A stretch of DNA of 64,000 bases, taken from Progne subis subis (lineage: Eukaryota > Chordata > Aves > Passeriformes > Hirundinidae). Shown here in pieces: positions 43,850 through 53,989 of the stretch. How positions within the stretch are numbered: position 1 is the first letter of the stretch; each line of letters begins with the position of its first letter. Below the pieces are notes generated by a model, which saw nothing but the letters and a program-made list of their open reading frames with translations, was not told the DNA's origin and did no database searches. The position numbers were made by a program, and so were the translations under genes. The stretch lies in NCBI GenBank assembly GCA_022316685.1, contig JAKJHU010000337.1:1-64000 (forward strand). Direction: 5' to 3'.

Positions 43850-44725
43850 GTCAAGGGCTTGAGGGCCATAGGTACCTGGAAAGAAGGATGGTTCCTTTCT
43901 ATAGGAAGGAAACCACAGAAACTCATTGTTTTGATGGCAGATGAGAGGCACTCACCAGAGGCCAAGGCCTTGCAGCTTTTTTTCTGAGAGCAGCCTTTGG
44001 ATATATGGAGAGTTTGGAGGTGGATTTCCATTTGAGCCATGAGTGCCTGTACCAGAGTGACAATTCTCCTCCACAGGAAGGAAAGGGCAGAGCCTCAGTG
44101 TTTCAAAGGCTGATTGGAGATGGCCCCAGAGAGGCTGAGGCCAATGCCAGCAAGATCTGTTTGTCTTGTCTGCTTCTGTCTGGTAGCAATCCTTGGTTAA
44201 AAGAGAATTTGAGAGGCCAAATCCCAGTTTTGTCCATGGGTGGCTGGACAAGCAGAGTTCTTTTCCATAGGAAGAACCCCTAGTGTTTCAAAGGCAGATG
44301 ACAGCTGGCTCTCAAGAAGCCAAGGGAACCTGGCCATTCCTGGCAGCTTTTTATCTGGAAGCTTTCATTTGATATATGGAATTTCAGAGGTGGATTCCCA
44401 ATTTTGGCCATGCACACCTGGATTTGAAAGATGTGTTTCCCATGGCAAGAAAAGCAGGCCTCTGCAGTGTTTTGAAGGCAGGCAATAGGTGGCCCCAAAG
44501 AGGCCACGACCATCCAGAGCTGTCTGTTCTGTCAGGTTTCATTTGGGAAGTATCCTTGGATATAATCAAATTTGGAGGTAGAATCTCAAGTCCTGGCCAT
44601 GGGCACCTGGAGGAGAAGGACAGTTCTTTTCCTCAGGAAGGAAAGCACACAATTCCAGGGTTTCAGGGGCAGATGAGAAGTGACCCTCAACATGCCAGGG
44701 CCAGCTGGACCAGTCAGGCAGCCCC
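43850..44725. repeat. tandem satellite, period about 185 bp, about five copies
   Basis: Repeated landmarks: GGCAGATGAGAGGCACTCACC (43,934), GGCTGATTGGAGATGGCCCC (44,108), GGCAGATGACAGCTGGCTCT (44,293), GGCAGGCAATAGGTGGCCCC (44,477) and GGCAGATGAGAAGTGACCCT (44,668). They alternate with GATATATGGA...GGAGGTGGATTTCC and TTTTCC-AGGAAGGAAA blocks. Spacing is 172-194 bases. Units are well diverged, so the array is old. No coding capacity is shared between units. Confidence 0.85.
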
Positions 44726-44739
44726 CAGGAGGCCAAACC

Positions 44740-45235
44740 AGCCAGACCTGTTCCATGTTCCCTTGGATCCTTGTGGCCCTACAGCATCAAAATTGCCCCT
44801 TGGTTCCATGAGGCCTTGCAGTGTCAAAATGGTTTGCTTGTTTCCATGGGGATGAAAAATAAAACCCAATGGCCCTTAGGTTACTTGAGGTCTCAGAGTG
44901 TCACAATGATTTCCATGACTCCGTAAGTTCCTGCAGTGTCACATTGTGTTCCCTTGGCTCCATTGGGCTCCCCAGGATCACAATGGCCCTTGGTTCCACA
45001 AGGCCTGGCTGTGTCACACTGGCCCCTTGCTTCCATGGGGACCCTTGGTGTCACAATGACCCCTTGTTTCCATGAGACCTGGCAGTGTCACAGTGGTTGC
45101 CTTGGTTCTGTGGTGTCACAATGGCCCTTTGGTTCCGTGGGGACTCACAGTGTCAGAATGCTCTCACTGCTTCCATGAGGCCCTGCAGTGTCACAGCTGC
45201 TCCTTGGTTCCACAAGGCCCTGCAGAGCCCTTGAT
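44740..45235. repeat. minisatellite, period about 42 bp, about eleven copies
   Basis: Imperfect units of the form TGTCACAATGGCCCTTGGTT followed by CCATGAGGCCTGGCAG. Unit length varies from about 37 to 45. Open frames across it (44,936-45,178 and others) are translations of the repeat. It resembles 5,631-5,913. Confidence 0.85.
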
Positions 45236-45247
45236 TCACACAGCCTC

Positions 45248-45777
45248 TGTTGTGGTTTGGACTCATGGGCTGAGATGAGGACTGGGAGAAAAACACTCTA
45301 AAGGAAAAAGAGGTTCAAATTTAAAGGTATAAAGTAAATTTATTAGTCAAAGGAAGATAATGAGAAGTAAAATGAGACTTTAAAACAACTTTTTTGCCCC
45401 CCAGCCCCTCCCTCTTTCCCACTGATAGCACAGGGAGACAGAGAGTGGGGTTTTTTGTCAGTTCATTACCCATGATCTTTCTCTGCTTAGGAAGAGGAGA
45501 TTTTCTTCTGTTGTGTCATGAGTCCCTCACACAGGCAAAACAGTCTTCCCAATACTGTTGTGGCATGGGACACTTGTGAGTGGGCTGCAGTCTTTCAAGG
45601 ATAGGCTGCTCTAGTTTGGAAGCAAAGGCCCTCTTTATCTCTGGGAGCGAGAGCCCTCTCTCTCTGTTCAGGTCTCTCACTGGATCACAGTTTCCTATGG
45701 CATCTACCTCTCGGTTTTTGTTCTGAGATTCAGGTGGTTTTAGAGTCTTTTTGCCTTCTGCAAAGCTCTGAGCCAGA
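45248..45777 (-). repeat. probable LTR fragment, minus orientation
   Basis: On minus this ends TCCAAACCACAACA and has an AATAAA signal (CTAATAAATTTAC, near 45,341) about 85 bases before that end, as in an LTR. The start is not defined; it abuts the next LTR. The 103-codon minus frame at 45,516-45,827 spans the junction and is not convincing as a gene. Confidence 0.4.
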
Positions 45778-46359
45778 TGCAAAAAAAAGACGGAGACTTC
45801 AGGTTCTGATTTTTCAAGGTTGCGCACTTCGTTTATTGTTTCTTATCTTACAATTTTCTCAGTGCCCAACAAAGGTCTGCGCAGCTGCCTGGGCATCTGG
45901 TGACTCCTCGACTCCTCATGAACTGGGCTGTCATCTTTTATACTAATTGCTACGTGTTCTTTATTTATCATTATTTGCCAATACCTATCACTTATACTAA
46001 ACAGGTCATGCCTACTTTGACCCAATCTCTTGAAACTACTTTGTGCCACCGTCATTGCAGAAAATGCAGTGAGGGAAGAAGAAAGAAGAAGCAGGAGACA
46101 ATGCCCCAAATCCTCCATCTTGCTCCCATTCACTTCCATACTAAAACCCCAAATCTACTGTTTTCTCACCCTGTAATAGGCTAAACTACTATCTTTCACA
46201 CTCTTGTGGCTTGCAATCCTTCCCGCAGTGCAGGAAGCCTTTCCCATGGACTGAGATCAAAGCCAATTTCCCTCTGGGCTCTGGGCCAGGGTTCCAGACC
46301 CCTCGTGTCCAGGTCCCTGACCCTCCAGGGCAGCCAAAGGAATGCCCTGGACTCCAACA
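45778..46359 (-). repeat. ERVK-like solo LTR, minus orientation
   Basis: On minus it begins TGTTGGAGTCCAGGGCATTC (46,359) and contains a TATA box (TATAAAAG, 45,942-45,935), AATAAA in CAATAAACGAAGTGCGC (45,837-45,832) and an end near TTTTGCA. No internal viral sequence adjoins it, so it is a solo LTR. No clean target-site duplication is visible. Confidence 0.65.
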
Positions 46360-46624
46360 GTTAACTACTATTATATATTTATAAATCAATAATCCTTAAT
46401 TAACTCCATTTGACTACTATTACATACCTAGATAATTATAAACCTTAATTAACAGTAGTATGTTTCCCACCCTTCCTCTTACATTTTAGAAAAATATGCT
46501 TCTAAATACATTCCTGAAATACTCTATAGTCATAGTACCAGGAAAAGAACCTACGGGAAGAGCATTCTGGTTTTTAACTAGAGTGTGATCAGTCATAAAA
46601 CAAGCAGGGCAAAGAAGCCCATGG
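46360..46624. other. AT-rich spacer, nothing recognised
   Basis: AT-rich with repeated AACCTTAATTAA and GACTACTATTA motifs. No gene or known element. Confidence 0.5.
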
Positions 46625-47822
46625 TCCTATTCAAATGGATTTACCCACAGCTGTGTAACTGGGGCAACTGAATCTCCTATTGGATGTTCCTGTAAAATAT
46701 ACGAATTAATCAACCTTAATAAACTCTTGCAATCTATGGCTGGGTATGCCACTCCCTTGATATTGTCACTGTCACCTAGTGCTCTCAGGGAGGTTCTGGC
46801 ATTTGCAGCAGCTGAGTCAGGCACTGCCCTTGGGACTACTGCCAGGCAGCTGTGTCCATGGGAATGGGGTGTCCAAGCTTGCCTGTCACCTGTGGGGCTG
46901 TGGGCAATGCAGCCCATGGGAAAGGGGAATGAGCTGAGCCCCCTCCCTGAGATCCCATCATGGGCACACCTGGGGATCTCCTTGCTGTGTCCTTCCAAGC
47001 TCTGAGCTGCCCTCCTGGCTGCAAATCTGTGCCACAGCCTCTGGGAGTGACCTGAATGTCCCATGGGGAAGTGCAGAGATGCCAGAGCTGAGGAAATGCT
47101 GTTGGGTTTGCCAAGGGAACCGTGAGTGTCCTTGGCAGAAGGGGGTGCTGAGCCCTTGGCCAGAGACCTTTGGAGAGGCTGAGACATTCAGGGATCCCTC
47201 TGCTCTGGGCAGGGTCTGGTTTATCACAGGGTGACACGGGAGTGTGATTGTGCTCTGATTGCAGCCAGAGGTACAAACCCAGGGGAGTTGGGAACAAGCC
47301 CATCCAGCCCCTCACCTTCCCTAAGCCACAGGGAATCCTTTGCCTCTCACACCTCTCAGTATAAAACTCTGAGTGCAGCAGAAATGGTGGGGATTTCTGA
47401 ACTCAGAGAACCAGGAATGATATGTGGGCAGAAACATAATGGCTAAAATTCCTTCCTGCTCTCCATGCCCTTTAGGAGTGCAGATGGGTACAAGCCTGTC
47501 TGCATTAGGAGTTATGTCAGTAAAAAATCCTGACTATCCAGTCTTGTCCCTCTGCCACATGGCCACAATCCCAGGGCAGTGGGGCAGGGATGGCTCCTGG
47601 AGAGCCCCCACACACAGGCCTGGCTGCTCCTGGCACACTCAGACAGCACAACTGGAGCTCAGGCAGGGACCTGGGTGAAGGTTTTCCCAGACCAGGAACA
47701 AGAGTGGGAGAATCACAGCAGGACAGTCTACAGGGAATGGCCCAGGTTTGGCTCAAAGCAGCCTCTGCTGACTTGTCACTGTCCTTTATCCATGAACAGG
47801 TCCCCATGGGCAGGCACAGCAA
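46625..47822 (+). repeat. upstream flank of pseudogene C, inverse match to that of A
   Basis: Reverse complement of about 3,214-4,300 plus 4,990-5,090. It contains GTGTAACTGGGGCAACTGAA near 46,660 and the block before the receptor start, with a splice-acceptor-like CCATGAACAG/GT at 47,790-47,803. It lacks the CR1 tail and A-run present beside A. The open frames here mirror those near A but have no known domain. Confidence 0.75.
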
Positions 47823-48752
47823 ATGTCCAACAGCAGCAGCTCCATCAGCCACTTCCTCCTGCTGGCACTGGCAGACACGCGGCAGCTGCAGCTCCTGCAC
47901 TTCTGCCTCTTCCTGGGCATCTCCCTGGCTGCCCTCCTGGCCAACGGCCTCATCATCAGCGCCGTAGCCTGCGGCCACCTCCTGCACACGCCCATGTTCT
48001 TCTTCCTGCTCAACCTGGCCCTCACCGACCTGGGCTCCATCCTCACCACTGTCCCCAAAGCCATGCACAATTCCCTCTGGGACACCACGGACCATCTCCT
48101 ACACAGGATGTGCTGCACAGCTCTTTTTATTTACATTTTTCATGTCATCAGAGTACTATCTCCTGACCATCATGTGCTACGACCGCTATGTGTCCATCTG
48201 CAAACCCCTGCACTACGGGACCCTCCTGGGCAGCAGAGCTTGTGCCCACATGGCAGCAGCTGCCTGGGCCAGTGCCTTTCTCAATGCTCTCATGCACATG
48301 GCCAATACATTTTCCCTGCCCCTGTGCCATGGCAATGCCCTGGACCAGTTCTTCTGTGAAATCCCAGAGATCCTCAAGCTCTCCTGCTCCAAATACCATC
48401 TCAGGGAACTTAGGCTTCTTGTATTTTCCATCTCTTTAGCATTTGGTTGTTTTGGGTTCATTGTTTTCTCCTATGTGCAGATCTTCAGGGCTGTGCTGAG
48501 GATCCCCTCTGAGCAGGGACTGCACAAAGCCTTTTCCACCTGCCTCCCTCACCTGGCTGTGGTCTCTCTGTTCATCACCACTGCAGCAATTTCTCACTTC
48601 AAGCCCCCCTCCATCTCCTCCCCATCCCTGGATCTGGCCGTGTCAGTTCTGTACTCAGTGGTGCCTCCAGCCCTGAACCCCTCATCTACAGCCTGAGGAA
48701 CCAGGAGCTCAAGGCTGCAGTGTGGAGAATGATGACTGGATGGTTTCAGTAA
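47823..48752 (+). pseudogene. olfactory receptor pseudogene C (bird OR14-like)
   Basis: Best preserved of the three. The start at 47,823 opens the Asn-Ser-Ser N-terminus, TM1 (ANGLII) and PMFFFLLNLALTDLGSI in one frame. A one-base insertion near 48,088 shifts the frame; from 48,142 to 48,680 the second frame gives [66 protein letters not shown] and [20 protein letters not shown] base lost from a C-run near 48,681 truncates the reading after PALNP, removing the last ~20 residues (TM7 end and tail). The expected stop would be at 48,750-48,752. With only two breaks, one in a homopolymer, this locus is the one to check against reads. Confidence 0.92.
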
Positions 48753-48835
48753 TATTAAACTGCTTGCCAATTTCTGCAAAACACTGGGAATAAAAGTAAT
48801 TTCTGATGCTTCTTTTTGGGTTGTTTTGTTTTTTG

Positions 48836-48860
48836 TTTTTTTTTTTTTTTTTTTTTTTCT
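48836..48860. repeat. poly(T) tract
   Basis: About 25 T with one nearby interruption, the inverse counterpart of the poly(A) tract at 39,527-39,557. Confidence 0.93.
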
Positions 48861-50224
48861 TTTTTGCACATTAATCTTGTCCACAAAAAAATGTCATTGT
48901 GCCATTTCTCATTTTGTTTCTCTCCACCTTCCCTCTCTCCACAGACTGTGCCAGTGAGAGGCTGCACTCTTGCTGGCTTTAAAGGACCTCAAGGATCTCT
49001 CAGCCAAGTTTTCTGCAGAGATCCCCCTTTTGTTCCCTTCTCTGCAGCTGCAGCAGCAATGTCTGTGTGCAGAGCTGGGGCAGATCAGTGCTGGCACAGC
49101 AGCTGTGCTTAGGAGCAGCAGCACTTGGTGTTGCCAGTGCTGCTCCCGTGCCCCTGCCCCGCTGCCCTCCTGGCCCTGCTGTTGCTGTAGGGCCTGAGTG
49201 CTCTCGGGGCTGGGCACAGTGCTGGGGGGTGGCAGTGCCGGGGCTGCAGCAGGGACAGGCCATGGCACTGCTGGGGCAGCGCTGCCGCCTCAGGGCAGGG
49301 CCTGGGGGCTCCAGGCTCCTTGCCCAGGCTCTCTCCAGAACACGCCCAGGCCAATGCTCAGCAGAGAAAAGCCCCGTGAGCAGCCCCAGGGTGGCCGAGG
49401 GCAGGCTGGGGGCAAACAGCATGGCTGGGGCTCTGCAAGGTGCCTGGGGGAGATGGGAAGGAGCTGCAGAGCAGGGGCTGATCCATCCCCACTGCGCTGG
49501 ACACCCCAGGGCAGCGTCCCAGAGCGTCCTCATGCACCTGCCAACAACATCCCCCCTCTGCAGCCCTGGCCTCTCCCCAGCTTACACAGGAGCCGCATCC
49601 TTGCAGGCACAGACACGGCAGCACTGGCTCAGGAGCCCCTGTTTTGCACTGCCCAGAGTAGGTGTGAGCACCCCCATGGTGTTGGTGTGGGAGATGAACC
49701 TGAGGGAGCACAAATGCCATCAGTCCCTGGGGCCAGGAAGGGCTGGGGGACAGCAGGGAAACCACTTCAGGGTTGTGGTGGCCTCTGAAGTCATCCAGAA
49801 AGTTTGTTCCATGAGCTGTGAGTTTCCTGTGCCACTGTAGATGTTGTTGCTCAGAGCCAGGGCTGCCTGGCAGCCGCCTCCAAACTGCCCTCAGCATTTT
49901 CTTTGTCTCACCTTGGCTTTCTTTACCCTTCCTGCTGCAAATTTCTTAATTTTGCCCTTCTCTGTTCCGTCCCCTGCAAACAGACCATCCCTGGTTGCCC
50001 TTTTCTCTCTGGCCCCATTCCCCGTTTCAGTTCCTGAGCTGGCACCACGGGAATGTCCGCTGGGGAGCAGGATCATCCTCCAAGTGCTTCAGGAATTGTC
50101 TGCAGTCTCCTGCAGGACTGACAGGATGGCCTTTGGGAATGTGAGGAGAAGCTGAGGGACCTGGGCTGCTGGATCCTGTGAAGAGGAGGCCCAGGGCTCA
50201 TACTGCCACTGCTGCAAGGGTGGT
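48861..50224. other. duplicated 3' flank of pseudogene C, no gene
   Basis: Inverse match of about 38,050-39,520. GC-rich. Open frames such as 49,067-49,840 are not preserved in phase in the other arm, where the equivalent stretch has different stops. No domain recognised. Confidence 0.6.
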
Positions 50225-50510
50225 TTCAGAGAATCACAGAATCAGCAGGGTTGGAAAAGACCTTGGACATCATCAAGTCCAACCTGTGCCCTGACACTGC
50301 GTTGACTCCCTTGAGCCTCCTCTTCTCCAGGATGAACATCCCCAGCTCCCTCAACCCCTCCTCACAGGACTTGTGTTCCAGACTCCTTACCAGCCTTGTT
50401 GCCCTTCTCTAGAAACACTCCCACCCCTCCATGTCTGTTTAAATTCGGGAGCCCAGAACTGGACACTGCCCAAGCAGTGCCAAGCACAGGGAAGAATCAC
50501 TGCCCTGCTC
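50225..50510 (-). mobile_element. CR1 LINE 3' fragment, minus orientation
   Basis: Minus strand reads as the CR1 3' region, with GGACTTGATGATGTCCAAGG, TCCAACCCTGCTGATTCTG and an AGAATCACAGAATC terminal repeat as seen on plus at 50,230. It is the arm counterpart of 37,755-38,045 and keeps more of the terminal repeat. Confidence 0.85.
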
Positions 50511-50693
50511 CTGCTGCCACACTGCTCCTGATCCATAGGAGTATGGAAATAGTGGTGAGGGGTGGGGACAAAGTCTGATTTATCATCAGCCATGAAGGGT
50601 CTTGATTTTCATGTCAATTTAGATTGCATTTAATGTGCTGAGGATCAATATAAATGGGACATTACTGATATCAATCTATAAAGATGTAGTAAA

Positions 50694-51533
50694 TGAAAAT
50701 TATTTATTTTAATTGTAACTATAACAATATTTTAGAAATATATATTGTTTAGAAAATATAAAGAAAATTCCTCAGTAAAGGAAAAATTAGATGTGAGTAG
50801 TATTACAAAGCAGATGGACCCCTTGGCAGATGCTACATGAGAAAAATAAGATACAGGATGCAGTTTGAGATAAGCAAGAGTTTCAAAGCTGGATTGGCCA
50901 AAGCTGGGACGACTCCAAGGTAGGGAGATGGGCCCTTTGCAGATGTGATGGGATACAGGATGTCTTAAGATAGAACTGGCCTTGAGATGGACAAAGCTGG
51001 GACTGTTCCAAGGTAGGGAGTTTGGGTGGTGGTTTGATCCATGAAATAATTACTTTTTGGAACATAATGCTTAGTTATGTATAACACAAAAGTCAGAGCA
51101 CATGAACAACCAGTAAAGGTTATTCATAGGACGAGAGGAAGATGCTGAGCCTTCCTCTGAAGAAGACCACCAAAAAGCCAAGAAGACCCCCTAACAACAA
51201 GTGGAGCATGCGCTATGTAGTATAGCAACATAGATTTTAAGAATTGAAAATAGAAAGAGATTTACAAGAAATATAAATGAATATGTATTAGCATACAGTA
51301 TATAAGTCTAAGTTGGATTACTTTGTTTTGTACATGAGGTAGGGTGAGAAAGCCCCCCTCTGTACCCCGGTCATTTTGCTTATGCTTTATCTGAACATTA
51401 TTTATCTTTAATTAATCACTGCCCGATTTTTGTATATGCTTGATTATAAAATGCTACTTAAATAAAATTGCATTGCTGCTAAATTCAACTTTGTTGCTTA
51501 TTAAATTAGACATATAGACCTTCATTTATAACA
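50694..51533 (+). repeat. 5' LTR of the inverted-arm provirus (840 bp)
   Basis: Begins TGAAAATTATTTATTT and ends TTCATTTATAACA. It has a TATA-like TATATAAG at 51,299-51,306 and AATAAA at 51,461-51,466, in the order expected for U3-R-U5. Confidence 0.92.
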
Positions 51534-51536
51534 ATT

Positions 51537-51554
51537 TGGTGCCAAAACCCGGAG
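51537..51554 (+). promoter_or_regulatory. primer-binding site, phenylalanine-tRNA type
   Basis: TGGTGCCAAAACCCGGAG, 3 bases after the LTR, fits the complement of the phenylalanine tRNA 3' end with changes at different positions from the other arm's site. Confidence 0.78.
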
Positions 51555-52527
51555 CTCCAGCCTGGGGGAGGACTGGCTAGTCTCAGGAAGGAGCTCCCCA
51601 CCAGCTCTTTTAAGGTGGTCCCGAGCTTAGACCAGGATCTCTTGGAGAAGGAGTTCCAAATACGGTAAGTAAAAGGAAGCCAGCAATAGGAGGCACGTAC
51701 AAAAGCGCCTGTTGGAGTGCCAGCTGAAGGTAAAGGTGCCTGTAAAACCTCTTGTGCACAATAACTGTGTGGGAAAATGGACAGTGTAAGTATCACGGCG
51801 TTGAGCAGGTGGGCAGCTGTATATTTGTGTGTGTGTAGAATATCTAAAATGGGGACTGGTAGCCCAGACCCCTGAAGCGAGTGTGAACCTCCCAGTACCG
51901 TGTTATTGGCTCTCTGTGAGGAGACTGGCTGGGAAAGGAGGGAAGTGAAAAGAGAGAATGAGTGAGGTTCCCTGGGAGGGACTGGCAGGAAGGGTCCCAG
52001 CCAAGAACCCAGGGGAAGGTCCTCGAGGAGAAGGGAGCGATCTGATCACTGGGTGAGGTGAATAAGGAGGGGAGCAATTGAGTCAAGTTCCATTTTCTTT
52101 GAGAAGAAAAGCTGGTAACTTTAGTTGCTAACTTTAGTAGTAGACTAAGAGGGATTGCAGGGGGAAGTGGCTAGAAGGACATAGTCAGGGAAGACAGATT
52201 GGGAGAAAGATTGGAATTAGGCATGAGGCAAACAAAAGACAAGATAGTGCAACAGAATAATAACAGAGAGGACTGAACCACAAAGGGAGTGAAGGAGACC
52301 AAGATTCTCCTGGCACCGGGGGTTTCTTGGTTTGCTGCCACCAAAAACGGGTCTGAGAAAAAGTAAGTCCTTAGACCCAGGAGCTGTGAATTATGAAGGA
52401 AATTGACAAGATCCTGGTATACCTGGGAACTGTGAGGGGGGTTCTCAGAAGGGGAGCATCCCTCAGGACAGTCCACTAGGGATGATGTTACGCATGGGAA
52501 TCCTGAAGAGGAACAAGTAAGCAGAAA
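51555..52527 (+). other. leader of the inverted-arm provirus
   Basis: Non-coding leader conserved with 35,801-36,730 (inverse). Contains a TGTGTGTGT patch at 51,826-51,836. No gene seen. Confidence 0.65.
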
Positions 52528-53967
52528 ATGATTAATTATTGTATGTTTGAATGGACAAAGGAAATGATCCGGAAAGATAATTTATATTGGCCAAAGTCCA
52601 GATCCTTTGAAGGTTGGATTTGCCTGGCTTTGAATTTGTATGTGAATTCAAATGAATCTTTTAATCAGGAAGAAAGCGAATATGCTGCTCTGTGGCTTTC
52701 CAGGGGAAAGGGTGAATTTGTCTCTTGAAGGCAAGGAATCAAGAATTTTCCAATCTATCCTTTACAAACCAGAGGGCAAGCAGCCAAACCAGACAGACAC
52801 GAGCCCCAGGATCCGTTAGATCACCTCCCAGCCCCTTATAGGCAACCTAATCAGCTCGTTCAACCCCAAGCCCCCGAGGGTCCTCCTGTAAATGCAAACG
52901 CACCCCCTATTCAGGAGGAGCCAGTAGCACATAGAACTAGAGGTGGGGGACAGGGAGAAGTGATGATGGGGATGGGGAAGCAAAAATGGAAGATGGACTA
53001 TACCCGCTTAGAAAAGTTCCAATGGCAAACCCAGAACAGAGACCTATTGGTGATGTGAGTGTTCCCCTGAACACAGGGGATGTTAGGGAGTTTAAGAAGG
53101 AGATGGGCAGGCTGCTAGAGGATCCTCTTGGAGTGGCAGAGAGATTAGATCAGTTCTTGGGGCCAAATATATACACCTGGGTGGAACTGCAGTCTATCTT
53201 AGGAATCTTGTTTACCATGGAAGAAAGAGAAATGATTAGACATTCAGGAATGAGGGTTTGGGATAGAGAATGTCAGAGGGCCAGACCAGGGGGATCAGAA
53301 ATGGCCTATGCAAGATCCAGGCTGGAATAATCAGAATGAAAGACACAGGCAGAATATGAGTGATCTCTGGTGGATGATTATCCGAGGAATCCGGGAAGCA
53401 GTGCCCAAGGGGCAGAATATAGGGAAAGCTCTAAGTGAGCACCAAGGGAAGGATGAACCCCTGGCAGACTGGTTAGAAAGACTAAGAAAAGCCTTGCAGT
53501 TATATTCAGGTGTAGACCCCGACACTGCAGCAGGACAGGTCCTTTTGAAAACACAATTTGTAGCTAAGGCCTGGGGGCACATCAGGAAGAAGCTGGAAAA
53601 AGAAGAAAATTGGCAGGATAAGGGGCTTCAGGAATTGTTAAGAGAAGCACAGAAAGTGTGTGTGAGAAGAGATGAGGAGAGGCAAAAGACAAAACCACAG
53701 ATTTTAATGGCAGCAGTCAAGGAAACACAGACAACCATGAATACAGAGAAGTGCTCAGGAAAGAACAAACAACAGAAAAAGGCAGGTCCCACCTCTGGGG
53801 ATAGGAGACCCACGTGTTTCTCCTGTCACCAGAAAGGACACTTACAAACTTCTTGTCCTACCTCCAGAAGTACAGGACCCACTTGTTTTTATTGCCACAA
53901 AAAGGGACATCTACAAAAATTCTGTAGAAAGAGGCAGCGAGATGAGAAAATGTTTCAAGAAGACTAG
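52528..53967 (+). pseudogene. gag: class I ERV gag, inverted arm
   Basis: The matrix-like region (52,528-52,728) has INYCMFEWTKEMIRKD. A proline-rich region with stops follows. Capsid begins near 52,986, with VPLNTGDVREFKKEMGRLLE and YTWVELQSILGILFTMEER; after a frame change near 53,310 come DLWWMIIRGIREAVPKG and the major-homology-like region LADWLERLRKALQLYSGVD. Nucleocapsid has two CCHC knuckles, CFSCHQKGHLQTSC and CFYCHKKGHLQKFC, in one open frame ending at 53,967. It is the better preserved of the two arm copies, but the matrix, proline-rich and capsid parts are not in one frame. Confidence 0.88.
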
Positions 53968-53989
53968 GGGGGTCAGGAGCTCTATTTAA

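Noticed and set aside
49067..49840. 257-codon frame downstream of pseudogene C
   Set aside because: The inverted counterpart at 38,572-39,329 has stops in other places; composition is that of GC-rich non-coding DNA.
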